From positions 2,036,756 through 2,100,755 of the forward strand of contig NZ_LT629945.1 of assembly GCF_900104675.1 (NCBI RefSeq): 64,000 bases of DNA, read 5' to 3'. Under the pieces are notes generated by a model. The model had not been told where the DNA came from. It worked only from the letters and a program-made list of their open reading frames with translations, and searched no databases. Origin of the DNA: Angelakisella massiliensis. Lineage in GTDB: Bacteria; Bacillota; Clostridia; Oscillospirales; Ruminococcaceae. Positions 24,201 to 32,024 of this stretch are shown piece after piece (position 1 is the stretch's first letter; each line of letters starts with the position of its first letter). The position numbers were made by a program, and so were the translations under genes.

Positions 24201-25043
24201 ATGAATATCGTATACTTGATCGGTATGCTGTTGGCCGTATTCTTTGTAGGCTTTGGCATTGTGGTGGATTTGGGGGCTGATTCCTGGCTCAATCTGGACG
24301 CCCTGAAGCTTTTTCTGGATCCTGCCAGCGCCCTGATCGTTTTGGGCGGCACCTTTGCGGTGGTTGTGGCTTGCTATCCCAAGCAGGTACGTTCCATTGT
24401 GTCTCACTTCCGCATCATGCTCCATACCAAAACCTTTGATCCGGAGAAATACATCGATGAACTGACGGAGCTGGCGCAGATCGCCCGTAAAAACGGTCTG
24501 CTGGCTCTGGAAGAAAGGGCCAACCAGCAGGAAGATCCTTTTTTCAAGCAGGCGATCATGCTGATCGTGGATGCCACCGATCCGGACCGGGTACGCAGCA
24601 TCCTTACCAATGATATTGAACAGACCTCGGAACGTCATGGAGAAGTAATCGCCATGTATGAGCGGGGCTCCAATGCCGCTCCCGCCTTCGGTATGGTGGG
24701 AACACTGATCGGTCTGATCAAAATGCTTTTCAATCTGGAAGCCGCTGATATGAGCTCTATCGGACCCAATATGGGCGTGGCTCTGATCACCACCTTTTAC
24801 GGCTCTTTGCTGGCCCATGTACTGTTCAATCCCATTGCGGCCAATCTGGCGGCCCGGGATGAGGAGGAAGTGGTTTGCCGGGAGATTATTCTGGAAGGAA
24901 TTATGGCCATCCAGTCCGGTGAGAATCCCAAGTTCCTCCGTGAGCGTCTGCTGACCTTTATGAATCAGAAACAGAGAGATCGCGGCGCGGGAAATGGAAA
25001 AAAGGCGAAACGTGGGCAGGGACAAAACGACCAGGCGCAGTGA
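24201..25043 (+). CDS. motA: Flagellar stator protein MotA
   Basis: MotA is the ion-conducting stator subunit. The 280-residue protein has four membrane segments (about residues 3-22, 35-55, 150-170 and 185-205). Between the second and third is a cytoplasmic loop with conserved charges for contact with FliG, and the sequence AYERG-like AMYERGSNAAPAFGMVGTLIGLI marks the third helix. The C-terminus is basic (GKKAKRGQGQ). It forms a pair with motB within the fla/che operon, as in many Clostridia. Confidence 0.95.
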   Translation: MNIVYLIGMLLAVFFVGFGIVVDLGADSWLNLDALKLFLDPASALIVLGGTFAVVVACYPKQVRSIVSHFRIMLHTKTFDPEKYIDELTELAQIARKNGLLALEERANQQEDPFFKQAIMLIVDATDPDRVRSILTNDIEQTSERHGEVIAMYERGSNAAPAFGMVGTLIGLIKMLFNLEAADMSSIGPNMGVALITTFYGSLLAHVLFNPIAANLAARDEEEVVCREIILEGIMAIQSGENPKFLRERLLTFMNQKQRDRGAGNGKKAKRGQGQNDQAQ

Positions 25044-25079
25044 TGATGTCGCTGAGCTGATGTTGGGGGGATGGAACTG

Positions 25080-25829
25080 ATGAAAAAAAAGAAAGGTGGC
25101 AGTGGCGGCGCCAACTGGATGGATACCTATGGCGACATGGTAACGCTGCTGTTATGCTTTTTCGTGATGCTGTATTCCATGTCCAATATGGATAAGAACA
25201 AATGGATCGCCCTGGTGGCGTCCCTTAATCCCAGCCAGAATATAGAGGAAGTTGTCAACCAGGAACAGGGCGGCGGTGTCACTCAAACAGAAATTGATCA
25301 GAATATGGATGAGCTTTACCAGACGTTGTCTCAATATATCGCCGAATCTGGATTGAGCGACAAAGCAAGTCTCACCAGAGGAAGCGGATATGTCTTTGTA
25401 TCCTTTGACGATACAGTGTTTTTTGACGGGGACAGTTATGTGCTGCGGGAAGACGGAAAAAAGGTATTGGATCAAATCGCCCTGCCACTGTCCGAAGCAG
25501 GGGAATCCATCAATGAGATCCGGGTTTTGGGACATACCGCGCAGATGGTACCCGACCGTCCCAATAATGTGGAAGCGGACCGCTTTCTGGCCTCCAATCG
25601 GGCCACGATGGTGACGATTTATTTACAGGAGAAAAATATCATTGATCCAGCAAGACTGGTCAGTGTGGGATATGGTCAATGGCGTCCTGTGGCGGAAAAC
25701 GACACTTCCGCGGATCGGGAGAAAAACCGCCGGGTAGAGCTGGTGGTAAGCGGTCTGCAGCTGGACGGCGAATATGGAGACAGTATTACACAGTATTATA
25801 CCATGCGGAGCGAACAAGCCAATGAATGA
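25080..25829 (+). CDS. motB: Flagellar stator protein MotB
   Basis: MotB anchors the stator to peptidoglycan. The start at ATG 25080 (249 aa) is preferred because GGGGGG at 25063-25068 is then 11 bases upstream; an ATG three codons earlier overlaps it. A short basic N-terminus is followed by WMDTYGDMVTLLLCFFVMLYSM, a single membrane helix containing the essential proton/sodium-carrying Asp (YGDM). The C-terminal OmpA-like domain has VLGHTAQMVPDRPNNVEADR and SVGYGQWRPVAEN. Pair with motA. Confidence 0.95.
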   Translation: MKKKKGGSGGANWMDTYGDMVTLLLCFFVMLYSMSNMDKNKWIALVASLNPSQNIEEVVNQEQGGGVTQTEIDQNMDELYQTLSQYIAESGLSDKASLTRGSGYVFVSFDDTVFFDGDSYVLREDGKKVLDQIALPLSEAGESINEIRVLGHTAQMVPDRPNNVEADRFLASNRATMVTIYLQEKNIIDPARLVSVGYGQWRPVAENDTSADREKNRRVELVVSGLQLDGEYGDSITQYYTMRSEQANE

Positions 25830-25903
25830 GACTGCGGCGAAACGGCGGCGAAAGGCCGTTGTAAGCATCACCAGTAGCTGTAACCGGACGGGAGGTGAGA
25901 AAA

Positions 25904-26917
25904 ATGGCGGAGGTTCTGTCACAAAGTCAGATTGACAGCCTGCTCAAGGCCGCGCGGAGCGGGGAAATGGATCTGGAGGCAACAAAAGAAAAGAGTGGGG
26001 AGAAAAAGTACCGCAAGTATGATTTTTACAGCCCCCGTAAGTTTACCAAAGACCGGTTGAAGATGCTGGGGAGCATTTTTGAAAATTATACCCGGATACT
26101 CAACTCCAGAATCAACGGTCTTCTCCATACCACCTGTGAAATCGAGGTGGAGTCGGTGGAGGAGCAGCGGTATTACGAGTTTTCCAACGCCCTTTCCGAA
26201 GGCGATGTACTTTCCCTGGCAGAGGTGGAAATTGAAAAGAAGCCTCAGCAGGAGGAGACCCCTGTACTGTTCCATTTCACTACTTCGCTGATGCTCAGTA
26301 TGATGGATCGTCTGATGGGTGGTGACGGAAATTTGGGAATGAGGATTTCCGCCGGCTACAACATGACCGATCTGGAGCTGAAGCTTTATGAGAGTATCGT
26401 TAAGGACATGATCCAGATACTGGGGAACAGTTGGGAAAATTATCTGGATGTCGACTTCAAATTCCGCCGGGTTGAAACCAATCCAACGTTGGTGCAGCTC
26501 ATCGGCGTGGATGAAACAGTGGTTATTGTTGGAGTCAGCATCCGGTTTCCCAACGTTTCCGGACAGATGAATATCTGCTTGCCGGGGATGATGCTCACCA
26601 ATATTTTCGGCAAGATCACATCCGGGAATCAGACCGGCCGGGGCGGAGGAGAAGACAACTCCGAAGAAATTATGGGAATTCTCCGGGATTCCCAGCTGGA
26701 GCTCACCGCCGAATTGGGCCGTACCACTTTGCAGCTTCAGGATATCTATTGCCTCCATGTGGGCGATGTGATTGATTTGGGACACGCGGCTTCGGAGCCT
26801 GTTCAGCTTTATGTGGGAGGCAGGCCGTGGTTCAGTGGAAAAATAGGTACGCAAAACGACTATATGGCGGTCAAAGTTGTGGAGACCTATGAGGATCATG
26901 GAAGAAGGGAAAAGTAA
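25904..26917 (+). CDS. fliM: Flagellar motor switch protein FliM
   Basis: FliM is the C-ring subunit that binds CheY-P. The start is ATG 25904 with GGAGGTGA upstream (337 aa). The N-terminal docking peptide LSQSQIDSLL is at residues 5-14. A CheC/FliM middle domain follows (YDFYSPRKFTKDRLKMLGSI; later GGDGNLGMRISAGYNMTDLE), and the C-terminal SpoA domain (AELGRTTLQLQDIYCLHVGD) binds FliN/FliY. It is followed immediately by fliY and cheY. Confidence 0.95.
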   Translation: MAEVLSQSQIDSLLKAARSGEMDLEATKEKSGEKKYRKYDFYSPRKFTKDRLKMLGSIFENYTRILNSRINGLLHTTCEIEVESVEEQRYYEFSNALSEGDVLSLAEVEIEKKPQQEETPVLFHFTTSLMLSMMDRLMGGDGNLGMRISAGYNMTDLELKLYESIVKDMIQILGNSWENYLDVDFKFRRVETNPTLVQLIGVDETVVIVGVSIRFPNVSGQMNICLPGMMLTNIFGKITSGNQTGRGGGEDNSEEIMGILRDSQLELTAELGRTTLQLQDIYCLHVGDVIDLGHAASEPVQLYVGGRPWFSGKIGTQNDYMAVKVVETYEDHGRREK

Positions 26918-26922
26918 GGGCT

Positions 26923-28392
26923 ATGGAACAAAAAGTATTTAACGCGATGGAATTGGATGCCATTGGCGAAGTGATGAATATCAGCCTGGGTTCCTCGGCC
27001 ACCGCGGTTTCAAATCTGCTGGATCACAGGGTGGATATCACCACGCCGATGGTATCCGTGGTACCGGTGGAGGAGTTCAGTCTGGGAGATCTGGAGCCGG
27101 CCATTGCGGTGGAAATCAAATATGTTTCCGGACTGGAAGGCAGCAATATCATGCTGCTCAAACGCAACGACGTCAAGGTGATTGTGGATATCCTGATGGG
27201 TTCGGAAATGCCGGAAGAGGAGTTTGAGCTCAATGATCTGACCATCAGCGCGGTGTGCGAAGTGATGAATCAGATGATGGGAGCAGCATCCACCGCTCTC
27301 TCGGATTTTCTGGGCCGGCCGGTGAATATCTCAACCCCCACATCCTACACCCTGGATGATTTGGCGCAGTTTAAAAATGACCATTTCCGCACGGCGGACG
27401 GTTTGCTGGTGGTTGTGCGCTTCATGCTGCGCATCGAAAACATTTTGCAGAGCGAATTTGTCAATGTTATGTCGGTGGATTTGGCACGGGAACTGCTTTC
27501 CGGTTTTGGTATGGGAGAAGACAGCCTGTCAGCCAGCGCGGCACCCAAAACAGTTTCCGCTCCGGAGCAGCCACAGCAGCCTGCGGCGCAGCAGGCGGAA
27601 ACCGGTTCTTCCGGTGGTACGCTCAGCCAGGAGGAAATTGAGCGCCTGATGGGCGGCGCAGCGCCATCCGGTCAGCAAACGCCGCCGCAGACACAGCAGA
27701 ATCCCTCCGGCGGCAAGCTCAGCCAGGAGGAGATCGAGCGCCTGATGGGCGGTATGGCCGCACAGCAGACACCTCCTCCCCAAGCAGAGCAGAATCCATC
27801 TGGCGGAAAACTCAGCCAGGAGGAAATCGAGCGTCTGATGGGCGGCATGTCGGCCGAGATGGCAGCGCAGCAAGTGTCTCCTGTCCAGCCCGCTCCCGCA
27901 CCCTATCAGCAGCCGGTACCGGCACAGCCTCAGCCGGTTTATCAGCAGCCCCCCGTTTACCAACAGCCTGTACAGGCACAACCTGCTTATCAGCAGCAGC
28001 CGGTCTATCAGCAGCCTGTTTACCAGCAGCCTCAGCCTCTTTATCAGCCGGCTCCCAAGGTGATCAATACAAAGCCGGTACAGCTGCCGGAATTGGATTT
28101 GACCAAAACACTGGGAGAGGAACAGGCACGGAATCTGGATCTGATCATGTCCGTTCCCCTGGAAATCTCGGTGGAGATCGGCCGCACCAGAAGAAAGGTG
28201 GAGGAAATCCTCACCTTCTCCAAAGGCTCTCTGGTGGTGCTGGACAAGCTGGCTGGAGATCAGGTGGACATTCTGGTCAACGGACTGTGTGTGGCACGGG
28301 GAGATGTGGTGGTCATTGATGACAACTTTGGTGTGCGTATCACCGAGGTGCTCAAGCAGCCCCATTTGTTGGATCTGGCTCAAAAGAGCTGA
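26923..28392 (+). CDS. fliY: FliY: switch protein with CheC phosphatase domain and triple docking motif
   Basis: This 489-residue protein is a fusion of a CheC-like CheY-P phosphatase and FliN. Both phosphatase sites match D/S-x3-E-x2-N-x22-P: D12/E16/N19/P42 and S109/E113/N116/P139. A linker (~205-310) repeats LSQEEIERLMGG three times (residues 234-245, 266-277 and 297-308), each resembling the N-terminal CheY-P-binding peptide of FliM. A Tyr/Gln/Pro-rich stretch (~322-380, repeated VYQQP) leads to the C-terminal FliN/SpoA domain (LDLIMSVPLEISVEIGRTRR). In B. subtilis the docking peptide is single and N-terminal, so the arrangement here is unusual. Confidence 0.93.
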   Translation: MEQKVFNAMELDAIGEVMNISLGSSATAVSNLLDHRVDITTPMVSVVPVEEFSLGDLEPAIAVEIKYVSGLEGSNIMLLKRNDVKVIVDILMGSEMPEEEFELNDLTISAVCEVMNQMMGAASTALSDFLGRPVNISTPTSYTLDDLAQFKNDHFRTADGLLVVVRFMLRIENILQSEFVNVMSVDLARELLSGFGMGEDSLSASAAPKTVSAPEQPQQPAAQQAETGSSGGTLSQEEIERLMGGAAPSGQQTPPQTQQNPSGGKLSQEEIERLMGGMAAQQTPPPQAEQNPSGGKLSQEEIERLMGGMSAEMAAQQVSPVQPAPAPYQQPVPAQPQPVYQQPPVYQQPVQAQPAYQQQPVYQQPVYQQPQPLYQPAPKVINTKPVQLPELDLTKTLGEEQARNLDLIMSVPLEISVEIGRTRRKVEEILTFSKGSLVVLDKLAGDQVDILVNGLCVARGDVVVIDDNFGVRITEVLKQPHLLDLAQKS

Positions 28393-28435
28393 AGCATAAA
28401 CTACAAAGGAAAACCTACAGAAAAGGATGAGAAAA

Positions 28436-28801
28436 ATGGCCAAGATTTTGATTGTTGATGATGCCGCTTTTATGCGGAAGGTGATTCGCGACATACTGAC
28501 CAAAAACGGATACAGCGACATCCATGAAGCGGTGGACGGAATGGACGCAGTGGAGAAGTATAAACAACTCCAGCCCGATCTGGTGCTGATGGATATCACG
28601 ATGCCCAACATGGATGGCCTGGCAGCCCTCAAGGAGATCCGTGCCGGTGACAAAAACGCCAATGTGGTTATGTGCTCCGCCATGGGCCAGGAGGCTATGG
28701 TGCTGGAGGCGGTACAGGCAGGCATCAAGGACTTCATCGTCAAGCCCTTTAAAGAGGACCGGCTGATGAAAACTGTCACCACCATTCTGGGCAGCAAGTA
28801 A
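28436..28801 (+). CDS. cheY: Chemotaxis response regulator CheY
   Basis: CheY carries the signal from CheA to the switch. The 121-residue single receiver domain has the acidic pocket D8/D9 (LIVDDAAFMRK), phosphoacceptor Asp53 (VLMDITMPNMDG), Ser81 in the conserved hydroxyl position (VMCSAMGQEAM) and the Lys in DFIVKPFKEDRL. Start ATG 28436 with AAAAGGATGAG upstream. The gene sits next to fliM and fliY, whose products bind and dephosphorylate it. Confidence 0.96.
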   Translation: MAKILIVDDAAFMRKVIRDILTKNGYSDIHEAVDGMDAVEKYKQLQPDLVLMDITMPNMDGLAALKEIRAGDKNANVVMCSAMGQEAMVLEAVQAGIKDFIVKPFKEDRLMKTVTTILGSK

Positions 28802-28806
28802 ACACC

Positions 28807-29208
28807 ATGACCACAGAGTTGATGGATGTGCTGCGGACGCTGTTTGTGACAGCAGCGATTCTGGTTTTGGCTTATCTGTTCACCCGCCATGTGGCCGGTC
28901 GGTCAGCTTCCGGAGGAACGGGCCGTCTGTTCCGGCGCTCCATGACGATTCTGGAACAGATACCTGTGGGAAAGGACCAGAAACTGCTGTTGGTGAAGGT
29001 TGGCGATGACTGCTACCTTTTGGGCTGTACACCTGGGGGCATCACCTGTCTGAACCGTTTTACCAGGGAAGAAGCTGAAAGATGGCTGTCAGCGGAGCGG
29101 CAGTCCGTCACACCGGCAGCGGAGACCTTTGAGCAGCTGCTTCGGAACAAAATTTTGCGGCAAAAGCCCGATGGGGAAGGAGAGGAAAAAAATGGACGCG
29201 CTGATTAA
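28807..29208 (+). CDS. fliO: Flagellar biosynthesis protein FliO/FliZ
   Basis: FliO helps assemble the FliP ring of the export gate. The 133-residue protein has one N-terminal membrane helix (LRTLFVTAAILVLAYLFTRH, residues ~9-28). A cytoplasmic FliO domain follows, with SMTILEQIPVGKDQKLLLVKVGDDCYLLGCTPGGIT. It is small and poorly conserved as a family, but the location right after cheY and before fliP is typical. The end overlaps the fliP start by 17 bp. Confidence 0.9.
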   Translation: MTTELMDVLRTLFVTAAILVLAYLFTRHVAGRSASGGTGRLFRRSMTILEQIPVGKDQKLLLVKVGDDCYLLGCTPGGITCLNRFTREEAERWLSAERQSVTPAAETFEQLLRNKILRQKPDGEGEEKNGRAD

Positions 29209-29851
29209 TGTCAACGGCGAACAGGTGCAAACTCTCCAAATCATCTTTATTACCACTCTTCTTACCCTTCTGCCATCCATGGTGGTGATGATGACTTCTT
29301 TTACCAGATACATCATCTCATTTTCCTTTCTGCGCTCCGCCATGGGTCTGCAGCAGAATCCGCCCAACATGGTGCTGATCGGAATGGCCTTGTTTCTGAC
29401 CCTCTTTACCATGTCGCCGGTGGTGGATGACATTCGGGTGGATGCCTATGAGCCTTATATGGCTGAGGAAATCACCCAGGAGGAGTTCTTTACCCGGGCA
29501 GAGCAGCCGCTGAAGGAGTTCATGGCCCGGCAGACGGAAAAAAGCTCTCTGGAGCTGTTCTGCGGTCTGGCCAAGATAGATGTTCCTCAGGGGGAGAATG
29601 TACAGGATATCCCGCTGCGTGTTTTGGTTCCTGCTTTTATGACCAGCGAGCTGAAACGGGCTTTTATGATCGGTTTTTATCTGTACATACCTTTTGTGCT
29701 CATTGATGTGGTGGTTGCTTCCACGCTGATGTCCATGGGAATGATCATGCTGCCGCCATCAATGATCTCCATGCCCTTTAAGCTGCTGCTGTTTATTGCC
29801 CTGGATGGTTGGGAGCTGCTGTTTTCCACACTGGTACAGGGTTTCCGATGA
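29192..29851 (+). CDS. fliP: Flagellar type III export gate protein FliP
   Basis: FliP is the main subunit of the export gate (with FliQ and FliR). Starting at ATG 29192 (GGAAGGAGAGG upstream) it has 219 residues. There are hydrophobic segments near the N-terminus (IIFITTLLTLLPSMVVMMTSF) and conserved FliP blocks FSFLRSAMGLQQNPPNMVLIG, VLVPAFMTSELKRAFMIGFY and ASTLMSMGMIMLPPSMISMPFK. No classical cleaved signal peptide precedes the first helix, as in many Firmicutes. In order fliO-fliP-fliQ-fliR-flhB-flhA. Confidence 0.96.
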   Translation: MDALINVNGEQVQTLQIIFITTLLTLLPSMVVMMTSFTRYIISFSFLRSAMGLQQNPPNMVLIGMALFLTLFTMSPVVDDIRVDAYEPYMAEEITQEEFFTRAEQPLKEFMARQTEKSSLELFCGLAKIDVPQGENVQDIPLRVLVPAFMTSELKRAFMIGFYLYIPFVLIDVVVASTLMSMGMIMLPPSMISMPFKLLLFIALDGWELLFSTLVQGFR

Positions 29852-29870
29852 GGGAAGGAGGTAGGCCTGG

Positions 29871-30116
29871 ATGGACGTAGTGGATGTACTGCGCCAGGGA
29901 GTGGGCGTCGCACTGAAGCTGGGAGGACCCATTCTGCTTCTAAGTATGCTGGTGGGTATTATTGTAGCCATTTTCCAGGCGGTCACTCAGATTCATGAGC
30001 AGTCCCTTTCCTTTGTGCTCAAACTGCTGGTAGTGGTATTGGTTCTTCTGGTGGGCGGCGAATGGATGTTGGAGACGCTGCTGGATTTTTCCAGATATCT
30101 GTTCACTTTGATGTAA
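29871..30116 (+). CDS. fliQ: Flagellar export gate protein FliQ
   Basis: FliQ is a small two-helix component of the export gate. The 81-residue protein has membrane helices at about residues 14-40 (GGPILLLSMLVGIIVAIFQ) and 50-75 (LLVVVLVLLVGGEWMLETLL), separated by the conserved QAVTQIHEQSLSFVLK loop. Strong ribosome-binding site GGAAGGAGG. It lies 19 bp after fliP and 10 bp before fliR. Confidence 0.95.
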   Translation: MDVVDVLRQGVGVALKLGGPILLLSMLVGIIVAIFQAVTQIHEQSLSFVLKLLVVVLVLLVGGEWMLETLLDFSRYLFTLM

Positions 30117-30126
30117 AGGCGGAGCG

Positions 30127-30900
30127 ATGGTGGATTGGGCCCAATTGTTTTTAATGGAATTGATTTTCATGCGGATGTCGGGCTTTGTCCTGTTTAACCC
30201 GCTTTGGGGCCAGCAGCAGGTGCCGGGTTTGGTGAAGGCAGGATTTATTATGGGCTTGTCTGCTGTCGCCTTCGGGCTGTGGAACGGAACGGCGCCGCCG
30301 CTTCCTTCCAATCTGGTGGCCTTTACAGCAATGATGCTGCTGGAACTGGCTGTTGGATTCGCCCTGAGCTTTGTGATCCGTCTGTTTTTGTCTGTGGCCC
30401 AAATGGGAGGAGAGATCATCGATACCCAGATGGGCATGACCATGGCGCAGATTTACGACGCCAGTATGCAGACCAATATGACGGTGACAGGATCGCTGCT
30501 GAATATTTTATTGATCCTGGACTTTTTTGCGGAGAATGGACATTACACCCTCGTTCGGATTTTGACCCTTTCCGGAGAACTGCTGCCTTACGGGACAGCG
30601 GCGCTGGGGGAAGCGGCAGCCTCATACATAGCAGAGATTTTTCTTTCCTGTATGGTTTTGGCTGTGAAGCTGGCGCTGCCGATTCTGGCGGCGGAGCTGC
30701 TGGGTGAAATCGGAATGGGAATGCTGATGAAAGCGATCCCTCAGATCAACGCTTTTGTAATCAATATGGAGCTGAAGGTAATCATTGGATTGGGACTTTT
30801 CTTTCTCTTTCTGACACCCATCAATGAGTTTTTACTGGATGTGGAGCTCCAGATGCTCTCCCGGCTGCAGCAGCTGTTTGCGGTTTTGGTGGGTCCATAA
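30127..30900 (+). CDS. fliR: Flagellar export gate protein FliR
   Basis: FliR completes the helical FliP5-FliQ4-FliR1 gate. The 257-residue protein is highly hydrophobic, with about six membrane-embedded segments and the family blocks RMSGFVLFNPLWGQQQVPGL, ELAVGFALSFVIRLFLSVAQMGGEIIDTQMG and GIGMLMKAIPQINAFVINMELKVIIGL. The fold is related to FliP-FliQ fusions. AAAGGCGGAG precedes the ATG. It precedes flhB as expected. Confidence 0.95.
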   Translation: MVDWAQLFLMELIFMRMSGFVLFNPLWGQQQVPGLVKAGFIMGLSAVAFGLWNGTAPPLPSNLVAFTAMMLLELAVGFALSFVIRLFLSVAQMGGEIIDTQMGMTMAQIYDASMQTNMTVTGSLLNILLILDFFAENGHYTLVRILTLSGELLPYGTAALGEAAASYIAEIFLSCMVLAVKLALPILAAELLGEIGMGMLMKAIPQINAFVINMELKVIIGLGLFFLFLTPINEFLLDVELQMLSRLQQLFAVLVGP

Positions 30901-30936
30901 CCGTTTTTCCCTTGGCCGATATGGGAGGTGGTTGGC

Positions 30937-31998
30937 TTGGCCGACAGTTCCAAAACTGAAAAAGCAACCCCTAAACGACGGCGGGATGAACGGGAAAAAG
31001 GCAATATCTTTTTCAGCAACGATGCGGTTTCGGTCCTGGTGCTGCTGTGCAGCTTCGGCGTGATCCGCCTGATGGGGCCCGGAGCGGTGGAACAGCTGGA
31101 AAATTTCCTTCGTTATTGTATGGTTTTGGCTTCTCAGCCGGAACTGCCTGTAACAGATCAGCTCAGGGAGCTGCTGGAACAGTTTGTGCTCACTTTTGTC
31201 AAGGCAGGCGGACCGATTCTGGCGGCGGCGGTGGCGATGGGTGTGGCGGCTACATTGTTTCAAACCAAAATGCTCATTTCCAAAGAAGCACTCAAGCCAA
31301 AGTGGGAACGCCTCAACCCCATTCAGGGAATCAAACGGCTGTTTTCCCTGCGCAGCCTCATTGAGGCGCTCAAAGGCATCCTGAAGATCAGCCTGCTCCT
31401 TTGGCTCATTTACAGTTTTCTGTCCGACGTGGTGACGCTTTTCCCCAAATACTTTTACACCGATCTGCCCTCTGCGGCATCCCATTTGTTCGGTCTTTCC
31501 TTTCAGCTGGTGATGCAGATCCTGCTGGCATACATTGTCCTTGCGGGAGCGGATGTTTTCTATCAGTGGTGGGATTATGAACGTCAGCTGCGGATGTCAA
31601 AGCAGGAGATCAAAGAGGAATATAAACAGACAGAGGGCGATCCTCAGGTAAAGGGCAAAATCAAACAGCTCCAGCGGCGGATGGCTCAGTCCCGGATGAT
31701 GCAGCAGGTGCCCCAGGCGGATGTGGTGATCCGAAATCCCACCCATTTTGCTGTGGCGCTGCGGTATCATGCTGAGACGGATCAGGCCCCGGTGGTGCTG
31801 GCGAAGGGACAGGATTATCTGGCGCTGCGGATCGTGAAGATGGCGGAGCAGCATCATGTGGCAGTGATTGAAAATGTACCCCTGGCCCGGGCGCTTTATG
31901 CCACCACAGAGGTCAACCAGCAGATCCCCCCGGAGCTGTATAATGCGGTGGCGGAGGTCCTGGTGTACCTCTACCGGCTGGAAGAAAAGATGAAATAG
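30937..31998 (+). CDS. flhB: Flagellar export switch protein FlhB
   Basis: FlhB controls export-substrate specificity. The start TTG 30937 is chosen because GGGAGG at 30923-30928 is then eight bases upstream; a GTG three codons earlier overlaps the site. The 353-residue protein starts with the basic DSSKTEKATPKRRRDEREKG, has four membrane segments, and a cytoplasmic domain with the autocleavage sequence NPTH in DVVIRNPTHFAVALRYH. It ends with PLARALYATTEVNQQIPPEL, typical of FlhB. Small FlhB-C and FliK-like paralogues are at 10629-12411. Confidence 0.96.
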   Translation: MADSSKTEKATPKRRRDEREKGNIFFSNDAVSVLVLLCSFGVIRLMGPGAVEQLENFLRYCMVLASQPELPVTDQLRELLEQFVLTFVKAGGPILAAAVAMGVAATLFQTKMLISKEALKPKWERLNPIQGIKRLFSLRSLIEALKGILKISLLLWLIYSFLSDVVTLFPKYFYTDLPSAASHLFGLSFQLVMQILLAYIVLAGADVFYQWWDYERQLRMSKQEIKEEYKQTEGDPQVKGKIKQLQRRMAQSRMMQQVPQADVVIRNPTHFAVALRYHAETDQAPVVLAKGQDYLALRIVKMAEQHHVAVIENVPLARALYATTEVNQQIPPELYNAVAEVLVYLYRLEEKMK

Positions 31999-32024
31999 GG
32001 CGAGAAAGTAGGAACCTGTAAGCT

